From: 0-14-0-80-60-11 sp049322355
GTDB lineage: Bacteria > Desulfobacterota > Desulfobaccia > Desulfobaccales > 0-14-0-80-60-11
DNA length: 64,000 nucleotides
Assembly (NCBI GenBank): GCA_049322355.1
Contig: JBMORG010000001.1
Span: forward strand, 248,001-312,000
Reading direction: 5' to 3'
In this document: positions 35,509 to 43,697 of the stretch, piece by piece
How positions within the stretch are numbered: the stretch's first letter is position 1
Layout: each line of letters begins with the position of its first letter
The notes under the pieces: model-generated
The model's input: only the letters and a program-made list of their open reading frames with translations
Database searches by the model: none
Told to the model about the DNA's origin: nothing
Translations under genes and position numbers: made by a program

Positions 35509-36393
35509 CTAATAATTAGTAGAGCTGTAGCAGTCGAAGTACTTCACTACGGAACCATAAATCGCATAGCCTTGTTCATAACTGGCTATGCGGTCAGCGA
35601 TGTAAATGCTGCCGGCCGTGGTGGAGCCATTGCTGTTCACTCCCAAAGCCTGCGCCAGTGAAGAGTCATAATAACTGGTTACATAGGCCTTTTTATTATA
35701 CGACATGGCATAGCCATAGGTGATATTGTAGAAATAATAGTAACCACTAACCGTGCCTCCCCCCAACTGCATTGGCTGATTATAGGCATACCAGGGGATG
35801 GATACGTTATCTGGATAAAGGTTATCAGCAAGGTAAACGTATCCCGAATAATAATCACCGCTGCCGTCGGTATAGTAAAAAAGGAGATCCAGCCGGGCAA
35901 CGCCATAGTAATTATAGTTTTCCACTTCTGTGAAAGGATCGAAGTACCCGGGCTGACCGTTATAGAGAGCATAGCCGTTTTCATGCGCCAGGGAGCGGTT
36001 GGCCACATAAATGCCGCCGGCCGTGGAGGAGGCGTCGCTGTTTACTCCCAACCAGGTTACCAAATCGGGATCGTAATACGAGGTAATATAACTTTGCTTG
36101 TCGTAAGAACTGTCGTATCCTGCGGTGGCTGCGGTAATATTATAAAAACCGTTGTCGAGACTGAAACCGCCCATTTCTTGGGGCTGGTTGTACAGGTTCT
36201 GGCCAACGGTCAGAAACCCGGTGGGGGCGAACACGTAACCCTGGTACTGGTGGGTACCGCCATAAATGGAAAAGATGAAGTCGTAACGGGAATAACCGTC
36301 TCCTAAGGCCATTCCGGGTGCCATCATGAGTACCAGCAGCACCACCTGGAGCACAGCAACCGCTGCCTTGAGCCAACGTTTTGATGATCTCAC
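35509..36393 (-). CDS. Secreted Tyr-rich protein with two tandem domains, function unknown
   Basis: A 294-residue exported protein. The signal peptide covers about residues 1-31. The mature part is two copies of a domain of about 125 residues (roughly 33-155 and 163-290). Aligned blocks include GYVFAPTGF/GYVYLADNL, GFYNITAATAGYDSSYDKQS/YYFYNITYGYAMSYNKKA, SYYDPDLVTWLGVNS/SYYDSSLAQALGVNS and GGIYVANR/GSIYIADR. It is very rich in Tyr, Gly and Ser with a single Cys near the end. I do not know the family; a surface or matrix protein is a reasonable guess. The start is GTG with GGAGG seven bases upstream. Confidence 0.78.
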   Translation of the reverse strand: MRSSKRWLKAAVAVLQVVLLVLMMAPGMALGDGYSRYDFIFSIYGGTHQYQGYVFAPTGFLTVGQNLYNQPQEMGGFSLDNGFYNITAATAGYDSSYDKQSYITSYYDPDLVTWLGVNSDASSTAGGIYVANRSLAHENGYALYNGQPGYFDPFTEVENYNYYGVARLDLLFYYTDGSGDYYSGYVYLADNLYPDNVSIPWYAYNQPMQLGGGTVSGYYYFYNITYGYAMSYNKKAYVTSYYDSSLAQALGVNSNGSTTAGSIYIADRIASYEQGYAIYGSVVKYFDCYSSTNY

Positions 36394-37140
36394 GGATTCC
36401 TCCTGTAGGCCAGATTACGGAGATAATCAGGCATTGCGATTAATTTTGAAGCCGATGATATTTCTGCCGGTTTTGCCAATCTTGAATTTGATGAACCTTT
36501 GTCTCCGAGCCGCCCGCTTGTTTAAAAAGTTGAATACGCTCGCCACAGTTGTTAAAAATGTCTTTAGGAATCTCTAACCGTATTTTTATTCGCCAACTTT
36601 CCTTGTTGTAGCCGTATTGTCAAACGATCCCGATGTTACCATAAATTCAATAAATTTATCAAGCAACTATTGACGATTTTCTCCGATAATTTGCACTTTG
36701 CCATATTCATTAACGATTTCTCCCCACGGGTAGGGCTTAATTCCGTCGTCCTCCACCGGGTTAACCAACGGGACTTGGGAACTGTTAAGAGAGGTCTTTA
36801 TTAATTCGCCCGGCCTGCCCGCTGACCAAGAGGCGGAATTTAACCTTATCGCCACTGCCGGCCAGAACCGGCATTCCAGGAAATTCATGTTGATCCGAAC
36901 TTCAGCTGGCATTATTGTGGGCTTGCTAAAATTAATTTAGGTTTAAAAGCGGCGGGGGAATTCCAACCTCAGCTGCTGGGTCCAAACCGGGCTGAAAGGA
37001 TGAATGTCCCGGAATGGAGCAGTGGATACTATTTTATAAAATTGATTTTTTAAAGAATTGGTGCTAAAGTTTGAGGGTGGTTTCTTTCCAAAAAAAATGG
37101 TCAGCAGAACCTACAACCTATGAAAATAGAGAATTTTCAA
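36394..37140. other. Intergenic region, mostly featureless
   Basis: About 750 bases between the Tyr-rich protein gene and a short lipoprotein. A minus-strand frame of 81 codons at 36667-36912 lacks an SD and was not called. A/T-rich stretches at 36600-36670 and 37020-37060 could hold promoters. No structured RNA was recognised. Confidence 0.5.
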
Positions 37141-37293
37141 ATGAGGTGTACCCGTATTGCTGTTTTATTAATGACCCTGCTGCTTTTCTTGGCCGGGTGC
37201 ACTTCCAACCCCACCCCCATCCAGCAACAGCAAAAACAGGTAGATTGGGGAACAATCGATACAATAGAAAGGGAATCTGTACCCATGCGATGA
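37141..37293 (+). CDS. Small lipoprotein (50 residues)
   Basis: A short protein with a textbook lipoprotein signal: MRCTR, a Leu-rich core and lipobox LAGC with the lipidated Cys at position 20. The mature part is only about 30 residues (Gln-rich, no fold recognised) ending in a TGA. Small lipoproteins of this kind include entericidin-like and secretion-accessory proteins. The SD is weak, so confidence rests on the signal sequence. It lies about 330 bases upstream of the FapF-like barrel gene on the same strand. Confidence 0.55.
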   Translation: MRCTRIAVLLMTLLLFLAGCTSNPTPIQQQQKQVDWGTIDTIERESVPMR

Positions 37294-37627
37294 TTAACGG
37301 ATGGCTTTATGGTATAAATTTTTTAAAAAATCGAGCAAGGGTTTAGGGAATCTTTAGAAATTACATGGAGATAGGCTCTATGGGCATAGGGTTATCCTCC
37401 TGGCCTGCACCCGAAATAAAGTTCTCGGCTAACCTCGATGGATGAAGGCGATATTTGATGATATTGGAAAACAGACGAAATAAGGCCAACACTTTTTAAT
37501 AATTTTATGATTGAATTACTTTTCAAAATGGTATACGGAAGAATAGGGTAGAACGTTTAAGATAAATCTAGGAGCAAATGACAAGAATTTGAACAGCTAA
37601 TCATATCGCAAACATATTGGGGGGGAT
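37294..37627. other. Intergenic region upstream of the barrel gene
   Basis: About 330 A/T-rich bases with no gene; presumably the promoter region of the barrel gene. I found no consensus sigma-54 site here. Confidence 0.5.
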
Positions 37628-38686
37628 ATGCGAGCTGCTATCATTTTTTTGGTATGTTGGGTCTGTTTGGGACCTATGGCGGCAGGTTGGGGGGCTGAGG
37701 AAGAGGGTCAGCCCACAGTGGGGGCGGAGCGCAAGGAAGAAAAAAAAGCCGCCCGGCCATTAACGGCATTATCCGATAAAGGCGCGATTTCCGCGGGGCC
37801 GTCATGGCGTCTGGTTATTGAACCTTCGTTCGAATATGACCATATTTCCAGTCAAAATGTGGCCATAAGCGGTTTCACCATTTTCGAAGCCATCCTGATA
37901 GGCACGGTGGTGGTGGAAAAACTCAAGCGGGATATTTATCTACCCGCCGTGACTTTTCGTCTGGGCTACAAACAGGCTGAATTTAGTATCAAAGTTCCAT
38001 ATTTAATCCGCCAAGATACCGCGATTTACCCACAACCACAAGGAAGTGGCAGCGTTGTTCAAAAGGGCTTTTCTGACTCCGATCTCGGCGATCTCCAGCC
38101 TTATTTCTACTATCACCTCATCAGAGAAGGTAGATGGCGCCCGTGGGTACCGGATACAATCGTCCGCATGGGAATGAATATTCCCACCGGGAGAGATCCC
38201 TTCCATTTGACCCGGGAGCAAATCCCCGGCTTGGGGCTGGTACCCACGGAATTCCCCACGGGTACCGGCATGTGGGGCGGAACTTGGGGCGTTACTTTTG
38301 TGAAAAGCGCCGATCCGGCGGTTCTGTTCCTGAGTATGGCATATTTTTACAACTTTGCCCGGGACGTGGGCACAGCTGGCACTCCCTCCGTTAACTACGG
38401 CACCATCAAGCTGGGCAATAGTTTTGAGTACAATATTGGCTTCATCCTGGCACTCCAAGAGAGATTCTCGGTTAACTTTGCCCTTAACCAGCGGATTACC
38501 GGCAAAACGACCCGTAACGGCCAGAATTTGCCGGATACCAGCATCAATGCCATCGCCTTTAATATCGGGGCTACTTATGTAGTCAATCCCAGGTTTTCCC
38601 TGGATTTATTGGTGGGGATCGGCCTTACCCCGGATGCCCCGGATGCCAGCATTCTGGTTAGAATGCCCATCACATTCCTATTTTAG
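37628..38686 (+). CDS. Outer-membrane beta-barrel, FapF-like/MetA-type transporter
   Basis: A 352-residue exported protein. After the signal peptide (about 1-23) comes a charged linker (24-45), then a region LVIEPSFEYDHISSQN followed by about a dozen amphipathic strands, ending in the terminal Phe (MPITFLF) typical of outer-membrane barrels. The EPS-x-EY start and RLGYKQAEFSIKVPYLIR segment resemble the phenol-degradation MetA-like/FapF-like transporters often found beside C39 peptidases. In Pseudomonas, FapF is the trimeric channel that exports amyloid subunits. Here the gene lies 4.3 kb upstream of the repeat proteins on the same strand, separated by a divergent lipoprotein gene, so its link to them is inferred. 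Confidence 0.68.
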   Translation: MRAAIIFLVCWVCLGPMAAGWGAEEEGQPTVGAERKEEKKAARPLTALSDKGAISAGPSWRLVIEPSFEYDHISSQNVAISGFTIFEAILIGTVVVEKLKRDIYLPAVTFRLGYKQAEFSIKVPYLIRQDTAIYPQPQGSGSVVQKGFSDSDLGDLQPYFYYHLIREGRWRPWVPDTIVRMGMNIPTGRDPFHLTREQIPGLGLVPTEFPTGTGMWGGTWGVTFVKSADPAVLFLSMAYFYNFARDVGTAGTPSVNYGTIKLGNSFEYNIGFILALQERFSVNFALNQRITGKTTRNGQNLPDTSINAIAFNIGATYVVNPRFSLDLLVGIGLTPDAPDASILVRMPITFLF

Positions 38687-38716
38687 AAAGTCAATCTTAA
38701 GCTAAGGCTCCCATAA

Positions 38717-38765
38717 TTAAAAAGGCCCTGGTGCACAGGCTTTTCCCGCCTGTAACATCAGGGCC
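38717..38765 (-). terminator. Intrinsic terminator of the 38830-39630 lipoprotein gene
   Basis: On the minus strand a two-part stem (GGCCCTG/CAGGGCC with inner ACAGGC/GCCTGT) is followed directly by a TTTTT run (38719-38723). It lies about 65 bases beyond the lipoprotein stop. It also sits between convergent genes, but the plus strand has no T run. Confidence 0.75.
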
Positions 38766-38829
38766 AAATCCTGCATCTGGCCAACCAACTAGTTGGAATA
38801 GAAGCCGGTCTTAATCTGCCAACGCGCAT

Positions 38830-39630
38830 TCATTGGGATTGGGTCCGGGCTTTCCTCAGAATCATCTGATAATAGGCATCTCCCCAACCCGTGAGGCGGC
38901 CGTTTTCAAAGATTAGCGGAGTGAGGATCCGGCGGCCTGTTTGATCGGCCAACCTATAGGACCAGACCACAACCCCTTTTCCGTCAGTCCGGAAGCCCTC
39001 GGTACGATCGGGCAACCCTAAAAGGCGGGTCACTTCCTCCTTGCTCAGGCCGTGCTCCAAACGAGCGGCTCCTGTCATGCCTTGAGCGCCGGGAGCTGAT
39101 GGCTTGGGCTCCGAGACGCTGGGTGCGGCCTTTGGACTAGCCGGAGCCGCCGCGGGGGTGGGAAGGGGAGGGGCAACCGGTGCCGTTGGGGGAGCGGCCT
39201 GCACCGGCTTTTTGATTTCCTCCTGGGGTGAGGCCGAGGGTGCAGGGGGCTGCGCTTGGGCAACTTCTGTGGGAGTTGGGGACGTCACGGTTTCTGTCGG
39301 CTCATAATCGCTGGGAAAAAGAAACTTCCTTTTGCCATAAGGATAATATTTGACTTTGGTTACATTACCCTGGGCATCCAACCAATAATAAATCTGTTCG
39401 GGTTTGCCCCAGGCACCCGTTCCAATGATTGCCATCTGATCCATGCGACTGGTTTCATAAACCAGGATCTTCCCGCCAGACGGAGGCTCGATGATCTGCT
39501 GGGGCTGACCCTTTTGGGCTATTAACTGGACCTCATTCATCCCCACAGTCCCATTGCCTGGTCCGCTGACACAACTGCTCAATCCCAAGAGCGCCAACCC
39601 CACTAACCACAGATAACCGCACTTTCTCAT
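38830..39630 (-). CDS. Lipoprotein with SmpA/BamE-like repeats and Pro-rich linker
   Basis: A 266-residue lipoprotein (lipobox LSSC, Cys at about 20). An N-terminal domain (about 25-100) and a C-terminal domain (about 190-258) each show the small SmpA/OmlA-like layout: helix-helix with GLSKEEVTRLLGLPD, followed by strands ending in a WSYRL/LIFENGRL hairpin. A linker rich in Pro, Ala and Thr (about 105-185) joins them. Such proteins usually sit at the outer membrane and help assembly or binding. GGAG lies before the ATG. It lies between the barrel and regulator genes of the amyloid-like region, transcribed the other way. Confidence 0.68.
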   Translation of the reverse strand: MRKCGYLWLVGLALLGLSSCVSGPGNGTVGMNEVQLIAQKGQPQQIIEPPSGGKILVYETSRMDQMAIIGTGAWGKPEQIYYWLDAQGNVTKVKYYPYGKRKFLFPSDYEPTETVTSPTPTEVAQAQPPAPSASPQEEIKKPVQAAPPTAPVAPPLPTPAAAPASPKAAPSVSEPKPSAPGAQGMTGAARLEHGLSKEEVTRLLGLPDRTEGFRTDGKGVVVWSYRLADQTGRRILTPLIFENGRLTGWGDAYYQMILRKARTQSQ

Positions 39631-40071
39631 GTCCCCACTCCTTTCCGGCGCATTGATGGCAGGTTTTGCAAATGTTCAAGTTTACAGATTTTGCAGCATA
39701 AATGTCAAAAAATATAAACATCGAAGCCGGTGAGCCGAGGGCAGGGAGGAGTAAATATAGGCCTAATCCCCTTATAATGCGATAAAATTCCGGAATGGTA
39801 TATTTTTTGCTTCATTTGAAAAACATAGAATGTCGTTAAATATATTGTTAATTGATTAGAATTCTATACATTTTTATTTAATAATTTTTAATATTTTACC
39901 CCTTGCTTTACATTTTCATAATGATTATTATTAAAAATGTTATGGAAAGTGTCCTTTTTGGGTTTCCTCTGCATTCTTTCATCTTAGGACCCTACTCCTG
40001 GTGGGTCCCAAAACTGTAGCAAGAGAAAAATCGATTTTTGACCAGGAGAGGCCTTGCCTCGGAGGATTGTC
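39631..40071. other. Divergent promoter region
   Basis: About 440 bases between the lipoprotein gene and the PilZ-sigma-54 regulator gene. The stretch 39780-39960 is very A/T-rich with poly-T and ATTATTAT tracts. No gene or consensus sigma-54 site was seen. Confidence 0.5.
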
Positions 40072-41469
40072 TTGAGAAGAGCACCACGTTTCCCCGTAGA
40101 ACTTCCTGTCAGCTTGTATTCAATGGGCCAAACCGCTCAAGGAATCATAACCAATTTGAGCCTCACGGGGACCCATGTGACCTTGCAGGGAGCCACCGAT
40201 CCGCCATTCCATGTTGTCAATTTAAAATTCCCCTTGCTCTCGCATGATTCCCCTAAACTGGAAGTTTTGGCCCGGGTAGTGTGGAACAGCTCTTCCGGTT
40301 TTGGAGCCGAATTATTAGATCTCGATAGCCATAGCCGGACCCGTTTATGGGATTCAATGCTTCCTTTCCTGCCGGCACGCTTTGAGTTCTGCCCTTTCTG
40401 CAATAAGGAAGTCAAGGACAACCGCAAAGTGTGCCCCGGATGCAACTCGCCCCTGGATTTACATAATCAAAGCTACCAGGATTGGCTACCCCACGTTAAC
40501 TCCGGGGAGCCCGAAGAAATGGTGGGGTTCTCAGACCCCATGCGCCATGTCTTTAATCTCATTCGCAAGGTGGCCGCCACCGAGTTACCGGTGCTGGTGA
40601 CCGGAGCCAGCGGCACCGGGAAAGAAATGGTAGCCAGGGCCATCCACCAAAGGAGCCTTCGGGCCGAGGGACCGTTCGTGCCCATTAATTGCGCGGCCAT
40701 ACCCCGGGAACTGTTGGAATCTGAGCTCTTCGGTCATGAAAAAGGAGCCTTCACAGGGGCGTACCGGACCATGACCGGCACCGTGGAGCGGGCCCAAGGC
40801 GGCACCCTCTTTCTGGATGAGGTCGGGGAACTTTCCCTGGAATTGCAGGTCAAGCTGCTTCGGTTCCTCCAAGAGTTCACCTTCGAACGGGTGGGGGGGC
40901 GCAAGACCTTGGAAGCGGATCTGCGGGTCATCTCCGCCACCAACAGCGACCTCAAGACTTTAATCAAGGAAGGTAATTTCCGGGAAGATCTTTATTATCG
41001 CCTCGATGTATTGCATATCGAACTCCCGCTTCTGAAGGACCGGGGAGATGATCTCCTGATCATGGCCAACATTTTTTTAAAGCGCTATGCCAGCCGCGTG
41101 GGCAAAAATGGCCTGGAGTTTTCGAAAGCGGCAGTCACCGCCATTCAAGCCCATCCCTGGCCGGGAAATATTCGAGAACTTACTAACCGCATCCGCCGCA
41201 GCGTGGTAATGGCGGACTGCTCCTTAATTGCCCCCGAGCATTTAGGGCTGGCCTTTTCCCATTTAACCCCCGAACCCTATTGCGACGGTTTGAGTCTTAA
41301 AGAGGCCAAGGCCAGGTTTGAAGCCCAACTGGTATCGCAAGTCCTGGCCAAATATAATAATAATGTCCTTCTGGCCGCCAAGGCTTTGCAAACCAGCCGT
41401 TCCATGCTCTACAATCTGATCCAAAAGTATAACATTGGCAACAGTCTCCCCAAAAAGCTGGCCGGTTAA
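40072..41469 (+). CDS. Sigma-54 enhancer-binding protein with N-terminal PilZ domain
   Basis: A 465-residue regulator. Residues 1-100 are a PilZ-type domain with RRAPR (2-6) and NLSLTG (28-33), the two c-di-GMP-binding motifs. A Zn-ribbon-like CPFC...CPGC follows (about 105-125). The AAA+ domain has Walker A GASGTGKE (from 178), the sigma-54-contacting GAFTGA (from 225) and Walker B LFLDEVGEL. A Fis-type helix-turn-helix ends the protein (about 420-460). It probably activates sigma-54 transcription in response to c-di-GMP. Just downstream lies a near-consensus sigma-54 promoter (41921). TTG 40072 was preferred because GGAGG precedes it by six bases; TTG 40054 is the alternative. Confidence 0.85.
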   Translation: MRRAPRFPVELPVSLYSMGQTAQGIITNLSLTGTHVTLQGATDPPFHVVNLKFPLLSHDSPKLEVLARVVWNSSSGFGAELLDLDSHSRTRLWDSMLPFLPARFEFCPFCNKEVKDNRKVCPGCNSPLDLHNQSYQDWLPHVNSGEPEEMVGFSDPMRHVFNLIRKVAATELPVLVTGASGTGKEMVARAIHQRSLRAEGPFVPINCAAIPRELLESELFGHEKGAFTGAYRTMTGTVERAQGGTLFLDEVGELSLELQVKLLRFLQEFTFERVGGRKTLEADLRVISATNSDLKTLIKEGNFREDLYYRLDVLHIELPLLKDRGDDLLIMANIFLKRYASRVGKNGLEFSKAAVTAIQAHPWPGNIRELTNRIRRSVVMADCSLIAPEHLGLAFSHLTPEPYCDGLSLKEAKARFEAQLVSQVLAKYNNNVLLAAKALQTSRSMLYNLIQKYNIGNSLPKKLAG

Positions 41470-41694
41470 CCGCCCCCCGGGTTGATCCGAGAGTTACCCA
41501 GGGTTTCCGATTGCGGAACTTTGTCATGGTGGGTCGTATAACGATTGTCAAAAAAAGTTTATTCCTATTCCAGAGCCTCAGGAGCTACCTAAGATTGTCC
41601 AGCCCGCTTTGGTCTTTCCCTCGCAATAATTTCCAGATTTTATTTTACAGTCGTAATTACTGTGTAAAAATAACCAGTTAATTACGTAAATGGT

Positions 41695-41721
41695 AATTTC
41701 CTAAGGGTAACTTAGGTAATT
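41695..41721. promoter_or_regulatory. Candidate enhancer (UAS) palindrome for the PilZ-sigma-54 regulator
   Basis: AATTTCCTAAG and CTTAGGTAATT are 11-bp arms with one mismatch around GGTAA. It lies about 200 bases upstream of the sigma-54 promoter, a normal distance for an enhancer-binding protein with a Fis-type domain. No second copy was noticed. Confidence 0.4.
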
Positions 41722-41920
41722 CTTGTGTATTTAATATTAAGACCCTCCAAAATAATTCTGAATTTGATTCAATAATCTCAAACTTTCCAAATTATTGTAA
41801 ATCATTTAACTAGCTTATTTCATTTAATTTATTATATTACTGTCCAAATTTATATAAAAAACCCTCCCGAAAAATATACCAAAATAATAAATTAACCATA
41901 ATAATCAAATACTTATCAAA

Positions 41921-41936
41921 TGGCACGAAGACTGCA
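41921..41936 (+). promoter_or_regulatory. Sigma-54 (-24/-12) promoter of the amyloid-like operon
   Basis: TGGCACG-AAGA-CTGCA matches the consensus TGGCACG-N4-TTGCA at all but one base, with the essential GG and GC ten bases apart. Transcription would start near 41946, about 30 bases before the ATG at 41975. Confidence 0.8.
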
Positions 41937-41974
41937 ACACTAATCCCTGAAAATTTGTTTTTTTAGGGAGATCC

Positions 41975-42286
41975 ATGAAGAGAGCCTGGCTAATCCTGGT
42001 AATGATGGGCATAGTTACGGCTCCAGCCCTTTCCCTGGCCGGCACTTTACCGAATCACTATCCTGGCAAGTTCCTTGTAAAGATGGACGATAGTGAGTTG
42101 GCCAGGGCCACAGGACAGGGGCCTGCCCGGCAGCTAAGTCAGCAAAGCCAGGAAGGGCGCATAGTGATCTGGGACGAATGGGCCTGCAGCGCCTCAAAAA
42201 CCTCCAAGGTCACCAAAGCTTCATGTGCTGGCGTTGGTACCGTCAATTACAGCCAGCGCCAAGCGACGTTTACCGCCACGAGATAA
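41975..42286 (+). CDS. Small secreted protein with DxELxxxTGQG motif
   Basis: A 103-residue exported protein, first gene behind the sigma-54 promoter. The signal peptide covers about 1-22. Then comes MDDSELARATGQG (37-49), resembling the D-x-E-L...G pattern seen in proteins linked to Fap-like export and C39 peptidases, and recalling double-glycine leaders. The C-terminal half has two cysteines (in WACSAS and ASCAG) and ends in a Thr-rich strand. It may be a minor subunit, nucleator or export signal carrier; this is inference. GGGAG precedes the ATG. Confidence 0.65.
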   Translation: MKRAWLILVMMGIVTAPALSLAGTLPNHYPGKFLVKMDDSELARATGQGPARQLSQQSQEGRIVIWDEWACSASKTSKVTKASCAGVGTVNYSQRQATFTATR

Positions 42287-42382
42287 AGGAGGTGATGGAG
42301 AAAAATCGGGCAACCCAAGTGGAAGCAGAGGAAACTCAACAAGCTCACTAAAACAAGCCAAACGTTAAGGAGGAAGTAGGAA

Positions 42383-43668
42383 ATGAAGAAATTGGCTATT
42401 TTCGTTATGGCAGGCCTGCTGTTGGTCTTCGGCGCCAGCCTGGTGTTCGCCAACCCGCAGGTGGACGATTCCGAAGTCACCGGTGGTGCGAACTCAAACA
42501 ACACCGCTGATGCCAGCGCCAGCACGGGCAGCGCCGCCACCGGCGTGGGTGATGTCGCCAACAACAACAGCACCCTGAAAAACAAGGAAATCAAGATCTG
42601 GGGCAACTCCAAGACCACGACCATCGACAAGTCCGGTCAGGTCAACGACTCCAACAACACCAAGAACATCAGCATCACCAAGACCTTTACCAAGGACTCC
42701 AACAACACCAAGACCGTGACCATCGACAAGTCCGGTCAGGTCAACGACTCCAACAACACCAAGAACTATAAATCCAACAACACCTCCACCAAGACCAAGT
42801 ACGATGTGGAAGCCAAGAAAGNNNNNNNNNNNNNNNNNNNNNNNNNNNNNNNNNNNNNNNNNNNNNNNNNNNNNNNNNNNNNNNNNNNNNNNNNNNNNNN
42901 NNNNNNNNNNNNNNNNNNNNNGACTCCAACAACACCAAGACCGTGACCATCGACAAGTCCGGTCAGGTCAACGACTCCAACAACACCAAGAACTATAAAT
43001 CCAACAACACCTCCACCAAGACCAAGTACGATGTGGAAGCCAAGAAAGGCGCCGCGGCCAGCGCTACCGGCAATGCCAACAAGGTGGAGGCCGAGAAGGG
43101 CTCTGCGGCCAGCGGCAATGGCAACGCCTACAACATCGAGGTGGATCTGGACCAGACCACCAAGTACGGCTCCGCTGCGTCCTTCCTGGGCGATGCCACC
43201 GTGAACAAAAACTCCAACAACACCACTAACAAGACCTACAACAAGACCTACACCAAGACCGTCGATGAGTCCGGCCAGGTCAACACCAAGCAGTACATCG
43301 ACGACACCAAGGAAGGGTCTGCGGCGGCCATCAATGGCAATGCCAGCGCCACCAACACCAAGACCTCGACCAAGACCGTGACCATCGACAAGTCCGGGCA
43401 GGACAACAGCAAGACCAAGAATCACTTCAGCTACAAGGTGGACAACCAGATTATGGACGCCTGCATCACCGGCATCTCCAATACCGAGCCTCGTTGCTGC
43501 CCGACCCCGGAAATCACCCAGACCGTCAACAAGACTTTTTCTGCCAGCAACAGCACCAGCTTCACCAGCATTAACGGCGTCGTCAACAACAACAACAATG
43601 CCGGCCATTTCAACAACAACTATGCTTACACCAACTTCACCATCACCGGTAACGTGGCTTCCCCGTAA
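42383..43668 (+). CDS. Asn/Thr/Lys-rich repeat secreted protein, amyloid-like subunit 1 (interrupted by assembly gap)
   Basis: Read across the gap this is one gene. The 127 bases before the Ns (42695-42821) are identical to the 127 after (42922-43048); merging them restores one frame of 352 residues. The signal peptide ends VFA with the mature start NPQVD. Two motifs alternate: T-x-DKSGQ-x-N-DSNNTK (four copies, one as DESGQ) and G-[SA]-AA-x3-G-[ND] (five copies, such as GSAASGNGNA). The C-terminal domain has a lone Cys-Cys (RCCPTPE) and an Asn-rich end. Composition, repeats and the C39 neighbour recall FapC, the Pseudomonas biofilm amyloid, though no homology to it can be shown here. AAGGAGG precedes the ATG. 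Confidence 0.75.
42695..43048 (+). repeat. Identical 127-bp ends flanking the assembly gap
   Basis: Bases 42695-42821 and 42922-43048 are identical. A 127-base exact overlap equals a common largest k-mer of de Bruijn assemblers, so the two contigs may simply share a graph node and the Ns may be artificial. Confidence 0.85.
42822..42921. other. Assembly gap (100 Ns)
   Basis: Exactly 100 Ns, the usual placeholder for unknown length, inside the repeat region of the first amyloid-like gene. Confidence 0.99.
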
Positions 43669-43697
43669 GCACGTATAAGAAATAGGAGGAATAAAAG

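Larger units (their letters stand above)
41470..41974. other. A/T-rich regulatory region upstream of the amyloid-like operon
   Basis: About 500 bases with no gene. From 41630 on it is very A/T-rich, as often needed for DNA bending between enhancer and promoter. It contains the palindrome 41695-41721 and the sigma-54 promoter 41921-41936. Confidence 0.65.

Noticed and set aside
36667..36912. 81-codon minus-strand frame
   Set aside because: No SD, no recognisable domain and an A/T-rich isolated setting; it may be real but cannot be supported.
37071..37346. 91-codon plus-strand frame
   Set aside because: It overlaps the small lipoprotein in another frame and shows no signal or domain.
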